NCBI RefSeq assembly: GCF_004681965.1
Contig: NZ_SMLL01000001.1
Coordinates: 62,001-126,000, forward strand
Source: Ramlibacter rhizophilus
Lineage (GTDB): Bacteria > Pseudomonadota > Gammaproteobacteria > Burkholderiales > Burkholderiaceae_C
Direction: 5' to 3'
DNA length: 64,000 nucleotides
Under the pieces are notes generated by a model. It saw only the letters and a program-made list of their open reading frames with translations. It was not told the origin of the DNA and ran no database searches. Positions 16,971 through 26,709 of the stretch are shown in pieces (position 1 is the stretch's first letter; every line of letters begins with the position of its first letter). Both the position numbers and the translations under genes were made by a program.

Positions 16971-16972
16971 CT

Positions 16973-18019
16973 ATGAACAGCGAACTCGACACCCTCGTCG
17001 GCAGCGCGCGCGAAGCCTTCGCCGCGGCCGCCACGCCTGCGCAGCTGGAAGACGCCAAGGCGCGCTTCATCGGCAAGGCCGGCCGCATCACCGAACTGAT
17101 GAAAGGCCTGGGCGCGCTCGCACCCGAGGACAAGAAGCTGCGGGGCGCCGCCATCAACCAGGCCAAGCAGGCCATCGAGGAGGCGCTCAATGCCCGCCGC
17201 AAGGCCCTGGCCGACGCCGAGCTGGAAGCCCAGCTGCGCGCCGAGGCGCTGGACGTCACGCTGCCCGGTCGGCGCCGTGAGCCCGGCGGGCTGCATCCGG
17301 TAAGCCTCACCCTGGAGCGGATCGAGCAGATCTTCGCCAGCATGGGTTTCGACGTGGCCGACGGCCCGGAGATCGAGACCGACTGGCACAGCTTCACCTC
17401 GCTGAACAACCCGCCCAACCACCCGGCGCGGTCCATGCAGGACACGTTCTATGTGGACATCGACGGCGAGGACGGCATCCCCTACAACCTGCGTCCGCAC
17501 ACCAGTCCCATGCAGGTGCGCTACGCCCAGGCCCACGTCAAGAAGCACGCCGGCCGCGCCGAGCTGCCCGAAATCCGTGTCATCGCCCCCGGCCGCACCT
17601 ACCGCGTGGACAGCGACGCCACCCACTCGCCCATGTTCCACCAGTGCGAGGGGCTCTGGCTCGGCGAGAACGTGAGCTTCAAGGACCTCAAGGTCGTCTT
17701 CACCGACTTCTGCCGCACCTTCTTCGAGACGGACGACCTGGCGCTGCGCTTCCGCCCGAGCTTCTTCCCCTTCACCGAGCCGAGCGCGGAAATCGACATC
17801 CAGTTCCAGAGCGGCCCGCTCGCCGGCCGCTGGCTCGAAGTCGCCGGCTCCGGCCAGGTGCATCCGGCCGTGGTGCGCAACATGGGCCTGGATCCCGAAC
17901 GCACCATCGGCTTTGCCTTCGGCATGGGACCGGACCGCCTGACCATGCTGCGCTATGGCGTGAACGACCTGCGCCTTTTCTTCGAAGGCGACATCCGCTT
18001 CCTGCGCCAGTTCCGCTGA
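16973..18019 (+). CDS. pheS: Phenylalanyl-tRNA synthetase alpha subunit
   Basis: PheS carries the class II catalytic core of the alpha2-beta2 PheRS. The 348-residue protein begins with a coiled-coil tRNA-binding arm (about 1-90), then [17 protein letters not shown], motif 2 ([32 protein letters not shown]) and motif 3 ([21 protein letters not shown]). The ATG at 16973 has no Shine-Dalgarno because a terminator U-tract occupies that position. An in-frame TTG nine codons upstream, inside the hairpin loop, would extend the protein with MTALALFFS but departs from the family N-terminus. Confidence 0.96.
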   Translation: MNSELDTLVGSAREAFAAAATPAQLEDAKARFIGKAGRITELMKGLGALAPEDKKLRGAAINQAKQAIEEALNARRKALADAELEAQLRAEALDVTLPGRRREPGGLHPVSLTLERIEQIFASMGFDVADGPEIETDWHSFTSLNNPPNHPARSMQDTFYVDIDGEDGIPYNLRPHTSPMQVRYAQAHVKKHAGRAELPEIRVIAPGRTYRVDSDATHSPMFHQCEGLWLGENVSFKDLKVVFTDFCRTFFETDDLALRFRPSFFPFTEPSAEIDIQFQSGPLAGRWLEVAGSGQVHPAVVRNMGLDPERTIGFAFGMGPDRLTMLRYGVNDLRLFFEGDIRFLRQFR

Positions 18020-18062
18020 CAGCCCGAGCACCCGCCGAGTCCCACAGAACAAGATCCCCGAG

Positions 18063-20483
18063 ATGCAATTCCCCGAGTCCTGGTTGCGCGAGTTCTGCAA
18101 CCCGCCGCTGACGACCCAGCAGATCGCCGACACGCTCACCATGGGCGGCCTCGAAGTCGAGGAGCTGCGCCCGGTGGCGCCGCCGTTCTCGAAGGTGGTG
18201 GTCGGCCACATCCTGGAGGCGGTGCAGCACCCCAATGCCGACCGCCTGCGCGTGTGCCGGGTGGACGTGGGGCAGGGCGAGGCGCTGAGCATCGTCTGCG
18301 GTGCGCCGAACGCGCGCCCCGGCATCCGCGTTCCCTGTGCGCTGGTCGGTGCCGCGCTGCCGCCCGGCGAGGACGGCAAGCCCTTCCAGATCAAGCTGGG
18401 CAAGCTGCGGGGGGTGGAGAGCCAGGGCATGCTCTGCTCGGCGCGCGAGCTCCAGCTGAGCGAGGACCACGGCGGACTCTTGGAGCTGCCGGAGGACACG
18501 GCCGTCGGCGCCGACGTCCGCGACGTACTGCGCCTCGATGACACGCTCTTCACCCTCAAGCTCACGCCCAACCTCGCGCATGCCCTGAGCGTGCATGGCG
18601 TGGCCCGCGAGCTCGCGGCCCTCACCGGCGCGCCGCTGCGCACGCCCGAGTTCCACCCGATGGCGCCGGCGCACGACGCGAAGCTGCCCGTCACGGTGAG
18701 CGCGCCCGACCTGTGCGGCCGCTTCAGCGGACGCATCGTGCGCAGCATCGACACCCGTGCCCGCACGCCGCAATGGATGGTAGACCGGCTGGCGCGCTGC
18801 GGCCAGCGCAGCGTCTCGGCCCTGGTGGACATCTCCAACTACGTGATGTTCGAGTTCGGCCGCCCCTCCCATATCTTCGACCTGGACAAGCTCCATGGCC
18901 GCATGGAGGTGCGCTGGGGCCGCAAGGGCGAGCAGCTCAAGCTCCTGAACGGCAGCACCGTGGAGGTGGACGAGACCGTCGGAGTCATCGCCGACGAGGT
19001 GCAGGTGGAGTCGCTGGCCGGCATCATGGGCGGCGACGCGACCGCGGTCTCCGACGACACCCGTAACGTCTACGTGGAGGCCGCTTTCTGGCACCCGCAG
19101 GCCATCCAGGGGCGCTCGCGCCGCTACAACTTCGCCACCGACGCCGGCCACCGCTTCGAGCGCGGCGTCGATCCCAGCCAGACGGTGGCGCACATCGAGC
19201 ACATCACGCGCCTGATCGTCGAGATCTGCGGCGGCGAGCCCGGGCCCATCGACGACCATGTCGTGGCGGTGCCCGAGCGCCAGCCCGTGCGCCTGCGCGC
19301 CTCGCGCGCGGCGCGCGTGATCGGCATGCCGCTCACGCCCGCGCAGTGCAGCGACGCGCTGGCGCGCCTGGGCCTGCAGCCGCAGCTCGAAGGCGACGTG
19401 ATCACCGTCGTGCCGCCGCCGCACCGCTTCGACCTCGCCATCGAGGAAGACCTGATCGAGGAGGTGGTGCGCATCGTCGGCTACGAGCAGCTGCCCACCA
19501 CGCCGCCGCTCGCGCCGGTCATCGCGCGGCCCGCCTCCGAGTCCCGTCGCAGCCGCTTCGCCCTGCGCCGGCTGCTCGCGGCCCTGGGCTGGCAGGAGAC
19601 GATCAACTTCAGCTTCGTCGAGGAACGCTGGGAGCACGAGCTCGCCGGCAATCCCTCGCCGATCCGCTTGCTCAATCCCATCGCCAGCCCCATGGGCGTG
19701 ATGCGCTCGACCCTGCTCGGGTCACTGCTGCAGGTGCTGCGCCACAACCTCGACCGCAAGGCCGAGCGCGTGCGGGTGTTCGAGATCGGGCGCGTGTTCC
19801 TGCGCGACGACAGCATCACCACCAGCGACACCAGCGTGCGCGGCGTGCACCAGCCCATGCGCGTCGCCGGCCTGGCCTGCGGCACGCCGGATGGCCTGCA
19901 GTGGGGCCGGCGCGGCCAGGGCGCCGTCGATTTCTTCGACGTGAAGGGCGACCTCGAGTCCCTGCTGTCGCCGCGCGAGGCGCGCTTCGAAGCCGCCACC
20001 CATCCGGCCCTGCACCCGGGCCGCTGCGCGCGCGTGCTGCTGGACGGAACGCCGATCGGCTTCGTGGGCGAGCTGCACCCGCGCTGGCGCCAGTCCTGGG
20101 AGCTGCCGGCCGCGCCGGTGCTGTTCGAGCTGGACCTGGACGCGGTGCTGGCACGCCGGCTCGCGAGCTTCGTTCCCGTGCCGCGCGTGCAGCCGGCCGA
20201 GCGGGACCTGGCCGTCATCGTGGCCGACACCGTCTCGCATGACGAGCTCCTGCGCGTGGTGCGCGCCGCCGACACGGGCGGGCTGCTGCAGGGCGCGCAA
20301 CTCTTCGACGTGTACAAGCCGCAGCAGCCCACCGGCGGCCTCGCCGCGGGAGAAAAGAGCCTGGCCATCCGCCTCACGCTCGGCGACGCGCAGGCCACGC
20401 TCACCGACGAACAGATCGAGGCCGCGGTACGCGCCGTCGTGGAGGCCATCGGCCGTCAACTGCAGGGGCGGCTTCGCGCCTGA
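18063..20483 (+). CDS. pheT: Phenylalanyl-tRNA synthetase beta subunit
   Basis: The 806-residue beta subunit has the standard order. First is an EMAP/tRNA-binding domain (about 39-150, containing ILEAVQHPNADRLRVCRVDVG and GVESQGMLCSA). The B3/B4 editing domain follows, then B5 domains, a catalytic-like core (RFALRRLLAALGWQETINFSF) and a C-terminal FDX-ACB anticodon-binding domain (FVPVPRVQPAERDLAVIVADTVSHDEL). B3/B4 hydrolyses mischarged Tyr-tRNA-Phe. It follows pheS by 43 bases and precedes ihfA by three. Confidence 0.97.
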   Translation: MQFPESWLREFCNPPLTTQQIADTLTMGGLEVEELRPVAPPFSKVVVGHILEAVQHPNADRLRVCRVDVGQGEALSIVCGAPNARPGIRVPCALVGAALPPGEDGKPFQIKLGKLRGVESQGMLCSARELQLSEDHGGLLELPEDTAVGADVRDVLRLDDTLFTLKLTPNLAHALSVHGVARELAALTGAPLRTPEFHPMAPAHDAKLPVTVSAPDLCGRFSGRIVRSIDTRARTPQWMVDRLARCGQRSVSALVDISNYVMFEFGRPSHIFDLDKLHGRMEVRWGRKGEQLKLLNGSTVEVDETVGVIADEVQVESLAGIMGGDATAVSDDTRNVYVEAAFWHPQAIQGRSRRYNFATDAGHRFERGVDPSQTVAHIEHITRLIVEICGGEPGPIDDHVVAVPERQPVRLRASRAARVIGMPLTPAQCSDALARLGLQPQLEGDVITVVPPPHRFDLAIEEDLIEEVVRIVGYEQLPTTPPLAPVIARPASESRRSRFALRRLLAALGWQETINFSFVEERWEHELAGNPSPIRLLNPIASPMGVMRSTLLGSLLQVLRHNLDRKAERVRVFEIGRVFLRDDSITTSDTSVRGVHQPMRVAGLACGTPDGLQWGRRGQGAVDFFDVKGDLESLLSPREARFEAATHPALHPGRCARVLLDGTPIGFVGELHPRWRQSWELPAAPVLFELDLDAVLARRLASFVPVPRVQPAERDLAVIVADTVSHDELLRVVRAADTGGLLQGAQLFDVYKPQQPTGGLAAGEKSLAIRLTLGDAQATLTDEQIEAAVRAVVEAIGRQLQGRLRA

Positions 20484-20486
20484 CCG

Positions 20487-20861
20487 ATGGCCCACAGCAT
20501 GAACGCGAACGACGAGCCGGTGCACGAGCCCATGGAGTTCACCGTCGATGGCCTGGAGACGCCTGCGCTCACGAAGGCCCAGCTGGCCGAACTGCTGTTC
20601 GAGCAGATCGGCCTGAACAAGCGCGAATCCAAGGACATGATCGACGCCTTCTTCGACCTCATCGCGGCCAGCCTGGTCGAGGGTCGGGACGTGAAGATCA
20701 GCGGCTTTGGCAACTTCCAGATCCGCACCAAGGCACCCCGGCCCGGCCGAAACCCGCGCACGGGCGAGGAGATCCCGATCGAAGCCCGCCGCGTGGTCAC
20801 CTTCCACGCGAGCCACAAGCTCAAGGAAATGCTCCAGCGCGAGCCGGACAGCCTGGAGTAG
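20487..20861 (+). CDS. ihfA: Integration host factor subunit alpha
   Basis: IHF-alpha pairs with IHF-beta to bend DNA at specific sites. The 124-residue protein has the HU/IHF fold ([31 protein letters not shown]) and the DNA-intercalating beta-arm motif [15 protein letters not shown] followed by RRVVTFHAS. It is about 25 residues longer at the N-terminus than E. coli IhfA, an extension I recall in Burkholderiales. The start could be the ATG at 20487 or the one four codons later; the first is three bases after pheT and suggests translational coupling. Confidence 0.93.
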   Translation: MAHSMNANDEPVHEPMEFTVDGLETPALTKAQLAELLFEQIGLNKRESKDMIDAFFDLIAASLVEGRDVKISGFGNFQIRTKAPRPGRNPRTGEEIPIEARRVVTFHASHKLKEMLQREPDSLE

Positions 20862-20985
20862 TCGCGCAAATCGCACGGCCCGCCCGGTCCGCGAACGGCA
20901 AGGCGCACGCGCCGCACCCATCGCTTGGCTGCGGCAGCCTGGCTGGAGTAACCTCGCAGGTTCGTCTCCTATCTGGCTGTTCTCC

Positions 20986-21456
20986 ATGGAGAAACTCCTT
21001 TCGCAGATTCCCGCCAAGCGCTACTTCACCATCGGCGAAGTCAGCGAGCTGTGTGGCGTGAAGCCGCACGTGCTGCGGTACTGGGAACAGGAATTCACGC
21101 AGCTGCGCCCCATGAAGCGGCGCGGCAACCGGCGCTACTACCAGCACCACGAGGTGCTCATGATCCGCCGCATCCGCGACCTGCTGTACGACCAGGGCTT
21201 CACCATCAGCGGCGCCCGCAACCGGCTGCAGGAGATCGCGCAAGGCGAGCGCGGCCGCCGTCCGGGGACGGACGCCGGCATCGACATGCCCCCCGAGCCG
21301 CGAGCCGATGCGGGAATCGCCGAGCCGATGGACTCTGGCTTCGGCGCCGACTTCGAGGATTCCCTGCCGCCCGAGGACGCCGACGCCCTGGCGCTGCAGC
21401 TCACGCAGCTGCGCCAGGAGCTGTTCGAAATCCGCGAGCTTCTGTCGCCGGGCTAA
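20986..21456 (+). CDS. MerR-family transcriptional regulator
   Basis: The 156-residue protein has an N-terminal MerR winged helix-turn-helix (about 12-80: YFTIGEVSELCGVKPHVLRYWEQEFTQLRPMKRRGNRRYY). The conserved position downstream of ihfA and before tRNA-Pro is shared by many beta- and gammaproteobacteria. The C-terminal part is acidic and ends in a short coiled-coil-like helix (ALQLTQLRQELFEIRELL); no cysteine metal-binding motif is visible, so it is not a classic metal sensor. Its target genes are unknown. It begins 125 bases after ihfA. Confidence 0.88.
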   Translation: MEKLLSQIPAKRYFTIGEVSELCGVKPHVLRYWEQEFTQLRPMKRRGNRRYYQHHEVLMIRRIRDLLYDQGFTISGARNRLQEIAQGERGRRPGTDAGIDMPPEPRADAGIAEPMDSGFGADFEDSLPPEDADALALQLTQLRQELFEIRELLSPG

Positions 21457-21494
21457 AAGCTTTCCACCTTCCCGGATTGGCCCAAAAGGCCGGC

Positions 21495-21500
21495 TATAAT
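21495..21500 (+). promoter_or_regulatory. Consensus -10 (TATAAT) of the tRNA-Pro gene
   Basis: A perfect TATAAT ends 11 bases before the mature tRNA 5' end, consistent with a very short precursor leader. The -35 region has no strong hexamer. The GC-rich CGCGGGC immediately after the -10 would fit a stringent-control discriminator, which is inference. Confidence 0.7.
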
Positions 21501-21511
21501 CGCGGGCTTGT

Positions 21512-21588
21512 CGGCGTGTAGCGCAGCCTGGTAGCGCACTTGCATGGGGTGCAAGGGGTCGCGAGTTCGAATCCCGCCACGCCGACCA
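21512..21588 (+). tRNA. tRNA-Pro, anticodon GGG
   Basis: The 77-base gene folds into a full cloverleaf: acceptor stem CGGCGTG/CACGCCG, a D-arm beginning GCGCAGCCTGGTA, anticodon arm CTTGC-ATGGGGT-GCAAG with GGG at positions 34-36, and T-loop GTTCGAAT. The discriminator is A and CCA is encoded. It reads CCC and CCU proline codons. It has its own TATAAT upstream and a strong terminator downstream. Confidence 0.96.
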
Positions 21589-21596
21589 TTTCTTCG

Positions 21597-21636
21597 AAGG
21601 GCCAGCGCTCACCGAGCGCTGGCCCTTTTCTTTTTC
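21597..21636 (+). terminator. Rho-independent terminator after tRNA-Pro
   Basis: A 13-bp stem, AAGGGCCAGCGCT/AGCGCTGGCCCTT, with a five-base loop is followed by TTCTTTTT. It ends about 40 bases before the stop of the convergent Kef-type antiporter gene and could also slow transcription from that side. Confidence 0.92.
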
Positions 21637-21676
21637 GCGACCCACCTCGCGGCAGCGAGGGCGCCCCGGTGGCGCC

Positions 21677-23329
<1,653 letters not shown>

Positions 23330-23539
23330 CCGCAGGGCGTGGTTGAGGCCGCCGTCCTACCGCGGCTTGGCTGCCGCGGCTTGCGCCCGGGTGGAAAGTT
23401 CCGACAAAACGGCACGGGCCGCAGCGTCATAAGCATGGCTGTCCGGCAGCGGCATGCGCTGCGGACGAACCCGGGACGTGGAGGGAGAGACCGACCGTTC
23501 GTTCTCCAGGTTCCCGATCGCCAACAAAGGAGATGACCC

Positions 23540-24256
23540 ATGAAATCGAAGTACCTGATTGCACCCACCGCCCTGGCTGCCCTGCTGTGCGCAGGCATGG
23601 CCTCGGCCCAGAGCACCACCGCCCCGGCATCGGGCAGCGGCGCGACCGGCGGCGCCATGGCCCCCAAGGCCCCGGCCACCACGGCCAGCCGCGAGTCTAA
23701 GCCCGCGAAGGACGACAAGCTCGCCCGCGGCGACCGCAAGTTCATCGAGGATGCCGCTGCCCACGGCATGTTCGAGGTGCAGGCGGCGCAGCTGGCGGCG
23801 ACCAAGGCGAGCGACGCCCAGGTCAAGTCCTTCGCCGAGCAGCTCGTCAAGGACCACACCCAGGCCAACCAGGGCCTGCAGCAGATCGCGAGCAAGCACC
23901 AGGTCGACATGCCCAAGGAGCTGCCGCGCTCGCAGCGCAACAAGCTGCAGGACCTGCAGAAGAAGACCGGCGCCGAGTTCGACCGCGAGTTCGTCAAGGA
24001 AGTGGGCGTCGAGGCCCATGAGGACGATGTCAAGAAGTTCCAGAAGGCCGCCAAGGACGTGAAGGACCCCGAGCTCAAGGCCTGGGTGGACAAGACCCTG
24101 CCGGCGCTGCAGCAGCACCTGGCCTCGGCGCAGAACCTGGAGAAGTCCGTCAAGGAAGACGGCTCGCGCATGGGCGCCGGCCCGGCCAAGCAGCCGGCCC
24201 GGCCTGCCGGCGACGCCGCGAAGCAGCCGGCCGCTCCGGCCAAGAGCGGCGGCTGA
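23540..24256 (+). CDS. DUF4142 exported protein
   Basis: The 238-residue protein has a signal peptide (cleavage near ASAQ, residue 23) and an alanine/proline-rich linker. A helical DUF4142 domain follows (about 58-190: DRKFIEDAAAHGMFEVQAAQLAATKASDAQVKSFAEQLVKDHTQ...), related in fold to ferritin-like four-helix bundles. The C-terminus is a low-complexity AKQPARPAGD tail. Members occur in the periplasm of many soil proteobacteria, often stress-induced; the function is not known. AAAGGAG lies seven bases before the ATG. It converges on the acyltransferase gene with three bases between stops. Confidence 0.85.
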   Translation: MKSKYLIAPTALAALLCAGMASAQSTTAPASGSGATGGAMAPKAPATTASRESKPAKDDKLARGDRKFIEDAAAHGMFEVQAAQLAATKASDAQVKSFAEQLVKDHTQANQGLQQIASKHQVDMPKELPRSQRNKLQDLQKKTGAEFDREFVKEVGVEAHEDDVKKFQKAAKDVKDPELKAWVDKTLPALQQHLASAQNLEKSVKEDGSRMGAGPAKQPARPAGDAAKQPAAPAKSGG

Positions 24257-24259
24257 TCC

Positions 24260-26257
24260 TCAGCGCGCCTCGCCCTCCTGCCGGGGGGCGAGGGCGCGGG
24301 CCAGCGGCTCACGCAGCGCGAGGGCGCCGGCCTCGCTCAGGTGATGGTGGTCGCGGTACATCGCGCGGCCACCGTCCTGCACCCGGCATGTCCCGTTGCA
24401 CAGCCAGTCCATCGGATCCAGGTGGTCGATGGATGGGCGTTCACTCCACGGGCCCAGCGCGTTGAGGAAGGCTTCGTGCCGTTCGCGCTGCGCCTGTGCC
24501 GAGCGGTCCAGGCGGGTCTTTCCGTGCGCCGCGCCCAGCGCCAAGGTGGCGGGCACGTTCTTGTCGTAGAAGGGAACGGGCCCGATGACTTTCACGCGCA
24601 CGCCCTGCGACTCCAGCCATCCCAGGGTGGCGCCGAGCGACTCCTCGGCCGCGATCAGGCCGGACGCGCTGTGCGAGGGCCCCACGCGCGTGAGCGGACC
24701 GTCGTCGCGGAAGTAGGTGCCCCAGAACCCCGCCAGCACCACGGTGCGGATCTGCGGGTGTGCCTGCAGGTAGGCGCGCAGCGTCTCGGCATAGCGGCGG
24801 CATCCGGTGCGGCTGCGGCTTCGCGCCTCGAACATCGGCGGGCAGGCCGTGCGCGCCGCCAGCACGCCGCTGCGGCCCTGTGCCGCCAGCACCTTGTCCA
24901 TCGCCGGCGCCCAGGCCAGCAGGTGGCTGTCGCCCCAGAGCAGCACGTCGGGCGAACGCTCTGGCGCACCGAGCACACAGGCCGATTCCAGCGGCCGGGT
25001 GGCGCAGGGCCGCCACGCCACGCGCTCGCTGCGGGTGCGGTCGTGCTGCAGCACCAGGGCGTCGTAGCGGTCGGCGAAGCCGCGGTCCACCAGCAGCCCC
25101 CAGGCGGCGAAGGCGCCCAGTGCGAGGGCGCTCGCGCTTGCCACGATGAGCGGCCGCCCGCGCCGGGGCCGGGCCGGGGTGGGCCGGCGCCAGGGCTGCT
25201 CGACGAAGTGATAGGACAGGCTGGCCAGCGCCAGCGATCCGGCCAGGAGCAGGGGCGTGGCCCAGGTGGGCTGCTCGAAGGCACTGGCATAGCGCGCGAA
25301 CACCAGCACCGGCCAGTGCCAGAGGTAGAGCGAATACGAGATCAGGCCCACGTAGACCACGGGGCGTGCCTGCAGCAGCCAGCGCGTGACCGCCGGCCGC
25401 TCGCCGTGGCTGCCGGCATGGATCACGGCGGCCGCGCCCAGCACCGGCGCGAGCGCCGCCAGTCCCGGGAACAGCGTTGCCGGCTCGAGCAGCACGCAGC
25501 TCGCCACAATCGCGCCCAGGCCCCCGGCCGCCAGCAGCTCGCGCACCGCGCGCGAGCGCACCGGGGCGACGCTGCCCAGCGCCAGCAGGCAGCCGACCAG
25601 CAGCTCCCAGGCGCGGAAGGGGGCGAGGTAGAAGACGGCGGCCCGGTTGGTCTCCAGATAGGCGGCCGCGATCGCCAGCGAGCCGACGGCGCCCGCCAGC
25701 AGCAGCGCGCGCGTCGTGCGGGCGGCACGGCGGCGCAGCATCAGGAGCACGATGGGGAACAGCAGGTAGAACTGCTCCTCCACCGCGAGCGACCAGGTGT
25801 GCAGCAGGGGGTTGAGCGCCAGGTCGGTCGCGTCGAAGTAGTCTGAGCCGCCCAGGTAGAAGACGAAGTTGGCGCTGAAGCTCAGCGTCCCCAGCAAGGC
25901 CAGTAGGGTGGCCGTGAGGTCGCTCGGCAGCAGCAGCAGCCAGCCGGCCACGGCGGTGGCCGCCAGCATGGCGAACAGGGCAGGAAAGAGCCGGCGCGCC
26001 CGCCGCTCGTAGAAGCGGCCGAAGTTGAAGCGGCCCTGCGCCATCTCGCGGTGGATGATGGTCGTGATCAGGTAACCCGAGATGACGAAGAAGACGTCCA
26101 CGCCCACGAAGCCGCCGGTCACGGCCGAGGGCATCAGGTGGTGGAGCACCACGGCCACCACGGCCAGTGCGCGCAGGCCGTCGATGTCGCTGCGGTAGTG
26201 GGCCCAGGCATCGGCGCGCGGATGGGCCCGCCCGTCAACGGCGGTGTTCGGCTGCAT
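24260..26257 (-). CDS. Acyltransferase-3/SGNH fusion protein (OafA-like O-acetyltransferase)
   Basis: The 665-residue protein has an N-terminal acyltransferase-3 membrane domain (about 20-370). It opens YRSDIDGLRALAVVAVVLHH, with GFVGVDVFFVISGYLI, RFYERRARRLFPAL and LLHTWSLAVEEQFYLLFP. The C-terminal periplasmic SGNH hydrolase-like domain (about 420-665) contains LLWGDSHLLAW and the D-x2-H-like YRDHHHLSEAG. Such fusions O-acetylate cell-surface polysaccharides such as O-antigen. The ATG at 26257 begins MQPNTAVDG. No polysaccharide biosynthesis genes are nearby, so the acceptor is unknown. Confidence 0.9.
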   Translation of the reverse strand: MQPNTAVDGRAHPRADAWAHYRSDIDGLRALAVVAVVLHHLMPSAVTGGFVGVDVFFVISGYLITTIIHREMAQGRFNFGRFYERRARRLFPALFAMLAATAVAGWLLLLPSDLTATLLALLGTLSFSANFVFYLGGSDYFDATDLALNPLLHTWSLAVEEQFYLLFPIVLLMLRRRAARTTRALLLAGAVGSLAIAAAYLETNRAAVFYLAPFRAWELLVGCLLALGSVAPVRSRAVRELLAAGGLGAIVASCVLLEPATLFPGLAALAPVLGAAAVIHAGSHGERPAVTRWLLQARPVVYVGLISYSLYLWHWPVLVFARYASAFEQPTWATPLLLAGSLALASLSYHFVEQPWRRPTPARPRRGRPLIVASASALALGAFAAWGLLVDRGFADRYDALVLQHDRTRSERVAWRPCATRPLESACVLGAPERSPDVLLWGDSHLLAWAPAMDKVLAAQGRSGVLAARTACPPMFEARSRSRTGCRRYAETLRAYLQAHPQIRTVVLAGFWGTYFRDDGPLTRVGPSHSASGLIAAEESLGATLGWLESQGVRVKVIGPVPFYDKNVPATLALGAAHGKTRLDRSAQAQRERHEAFLNALGPWSERPSIDHLDPMDWLCNGTCRVQDGGRAMYRDHHHLSEAGALALREPLARALAPRQEGEAR

Positions 26258-26339
26258 GCCGCGAAGGCTCAGGCATTCGCGAAAGCGGCCCGGTAGGATG
26301 CCCGGCGAAGCGGCTGTCGGCCCAGGCCGCTGTTGCAAC

Positions 26340-26702
26340 TCAGAGGCAGGGCGGCAGCATGACGAGCGGCGTGCCGACGAAGAGCGTGCCCGCGCTCGAC
26401 ACCGCGTACAGCCAGGCCGATGCGCGGCCGATGAAGCGGGCGTCCTGCGCGCTTTGTCCGCCCGCAAGCGGATCGTTCGCCGAACGCCAGCTCGCCCAGG
26501 CCGCCCAGGCCAGCGCCGCCGCCGTGCCCAGCGTGACCAGCAGCAGCACCGCATTGATGGCCGTGAACGGCCCCTGGCCGGGTGCGGGCGGCCAGGCGGC
26601 GCAGCCCACGGCCTGGCCCGCGTACACCAGCCCGAACCAGGCCAGCCAGGCCGCCTGGCCGGCGACCAGGTGCAGGGGATGCGTGGGGGCGGGCAGGCGC
26701 AT
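26340..26702 (-). CDS. Small membrane protein of the cytochrome oxidase cluster
   Basis: I do not recognise a named family for this 120-residue protein. It has three hydrophobic segments (about 15-36, 48-70 and 92-116) and a short hydrophilic stretch rich in S, D and Q. It starts seven bases after the fused oxidase subunit I/III gene and is on the same strand, so it is probably an accessory or subunit IV-like component of that oxidase. This is inferred only from position and topology. Confidence 0.65.
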   Translation of the reverse strand: MRLPAPTHPLHLVAGQAAWLAWFGLVYAGQAVGCAAWPPAPGQGPFTAINAVLLLVTLGTAAALAWAAWASWRSANDPLAGGQSAQDARFIGRASAWLYAVSSAGTLFVGTPLVMLPPCL

Positions 26703-26709
26703 CGGGGCC

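Noticed and set aside
16946..16972. TTG start giving PheS a nine-residue extension with Phe-Phe
   Set aside because: The TTG lies in the loop of the terminator hairpin, no well-placed Shine-Dalgarno precedes it, and the PheS family N-terminus begins at the ATG at 16973.
23357..23455. Small leftward frame (32 codons) between the antiporter and DUF4142 genes
   Set aside because: Codon third positions are less GC-rich than genuine genes here, no ribosome-binding site is seen and no family is recognised.
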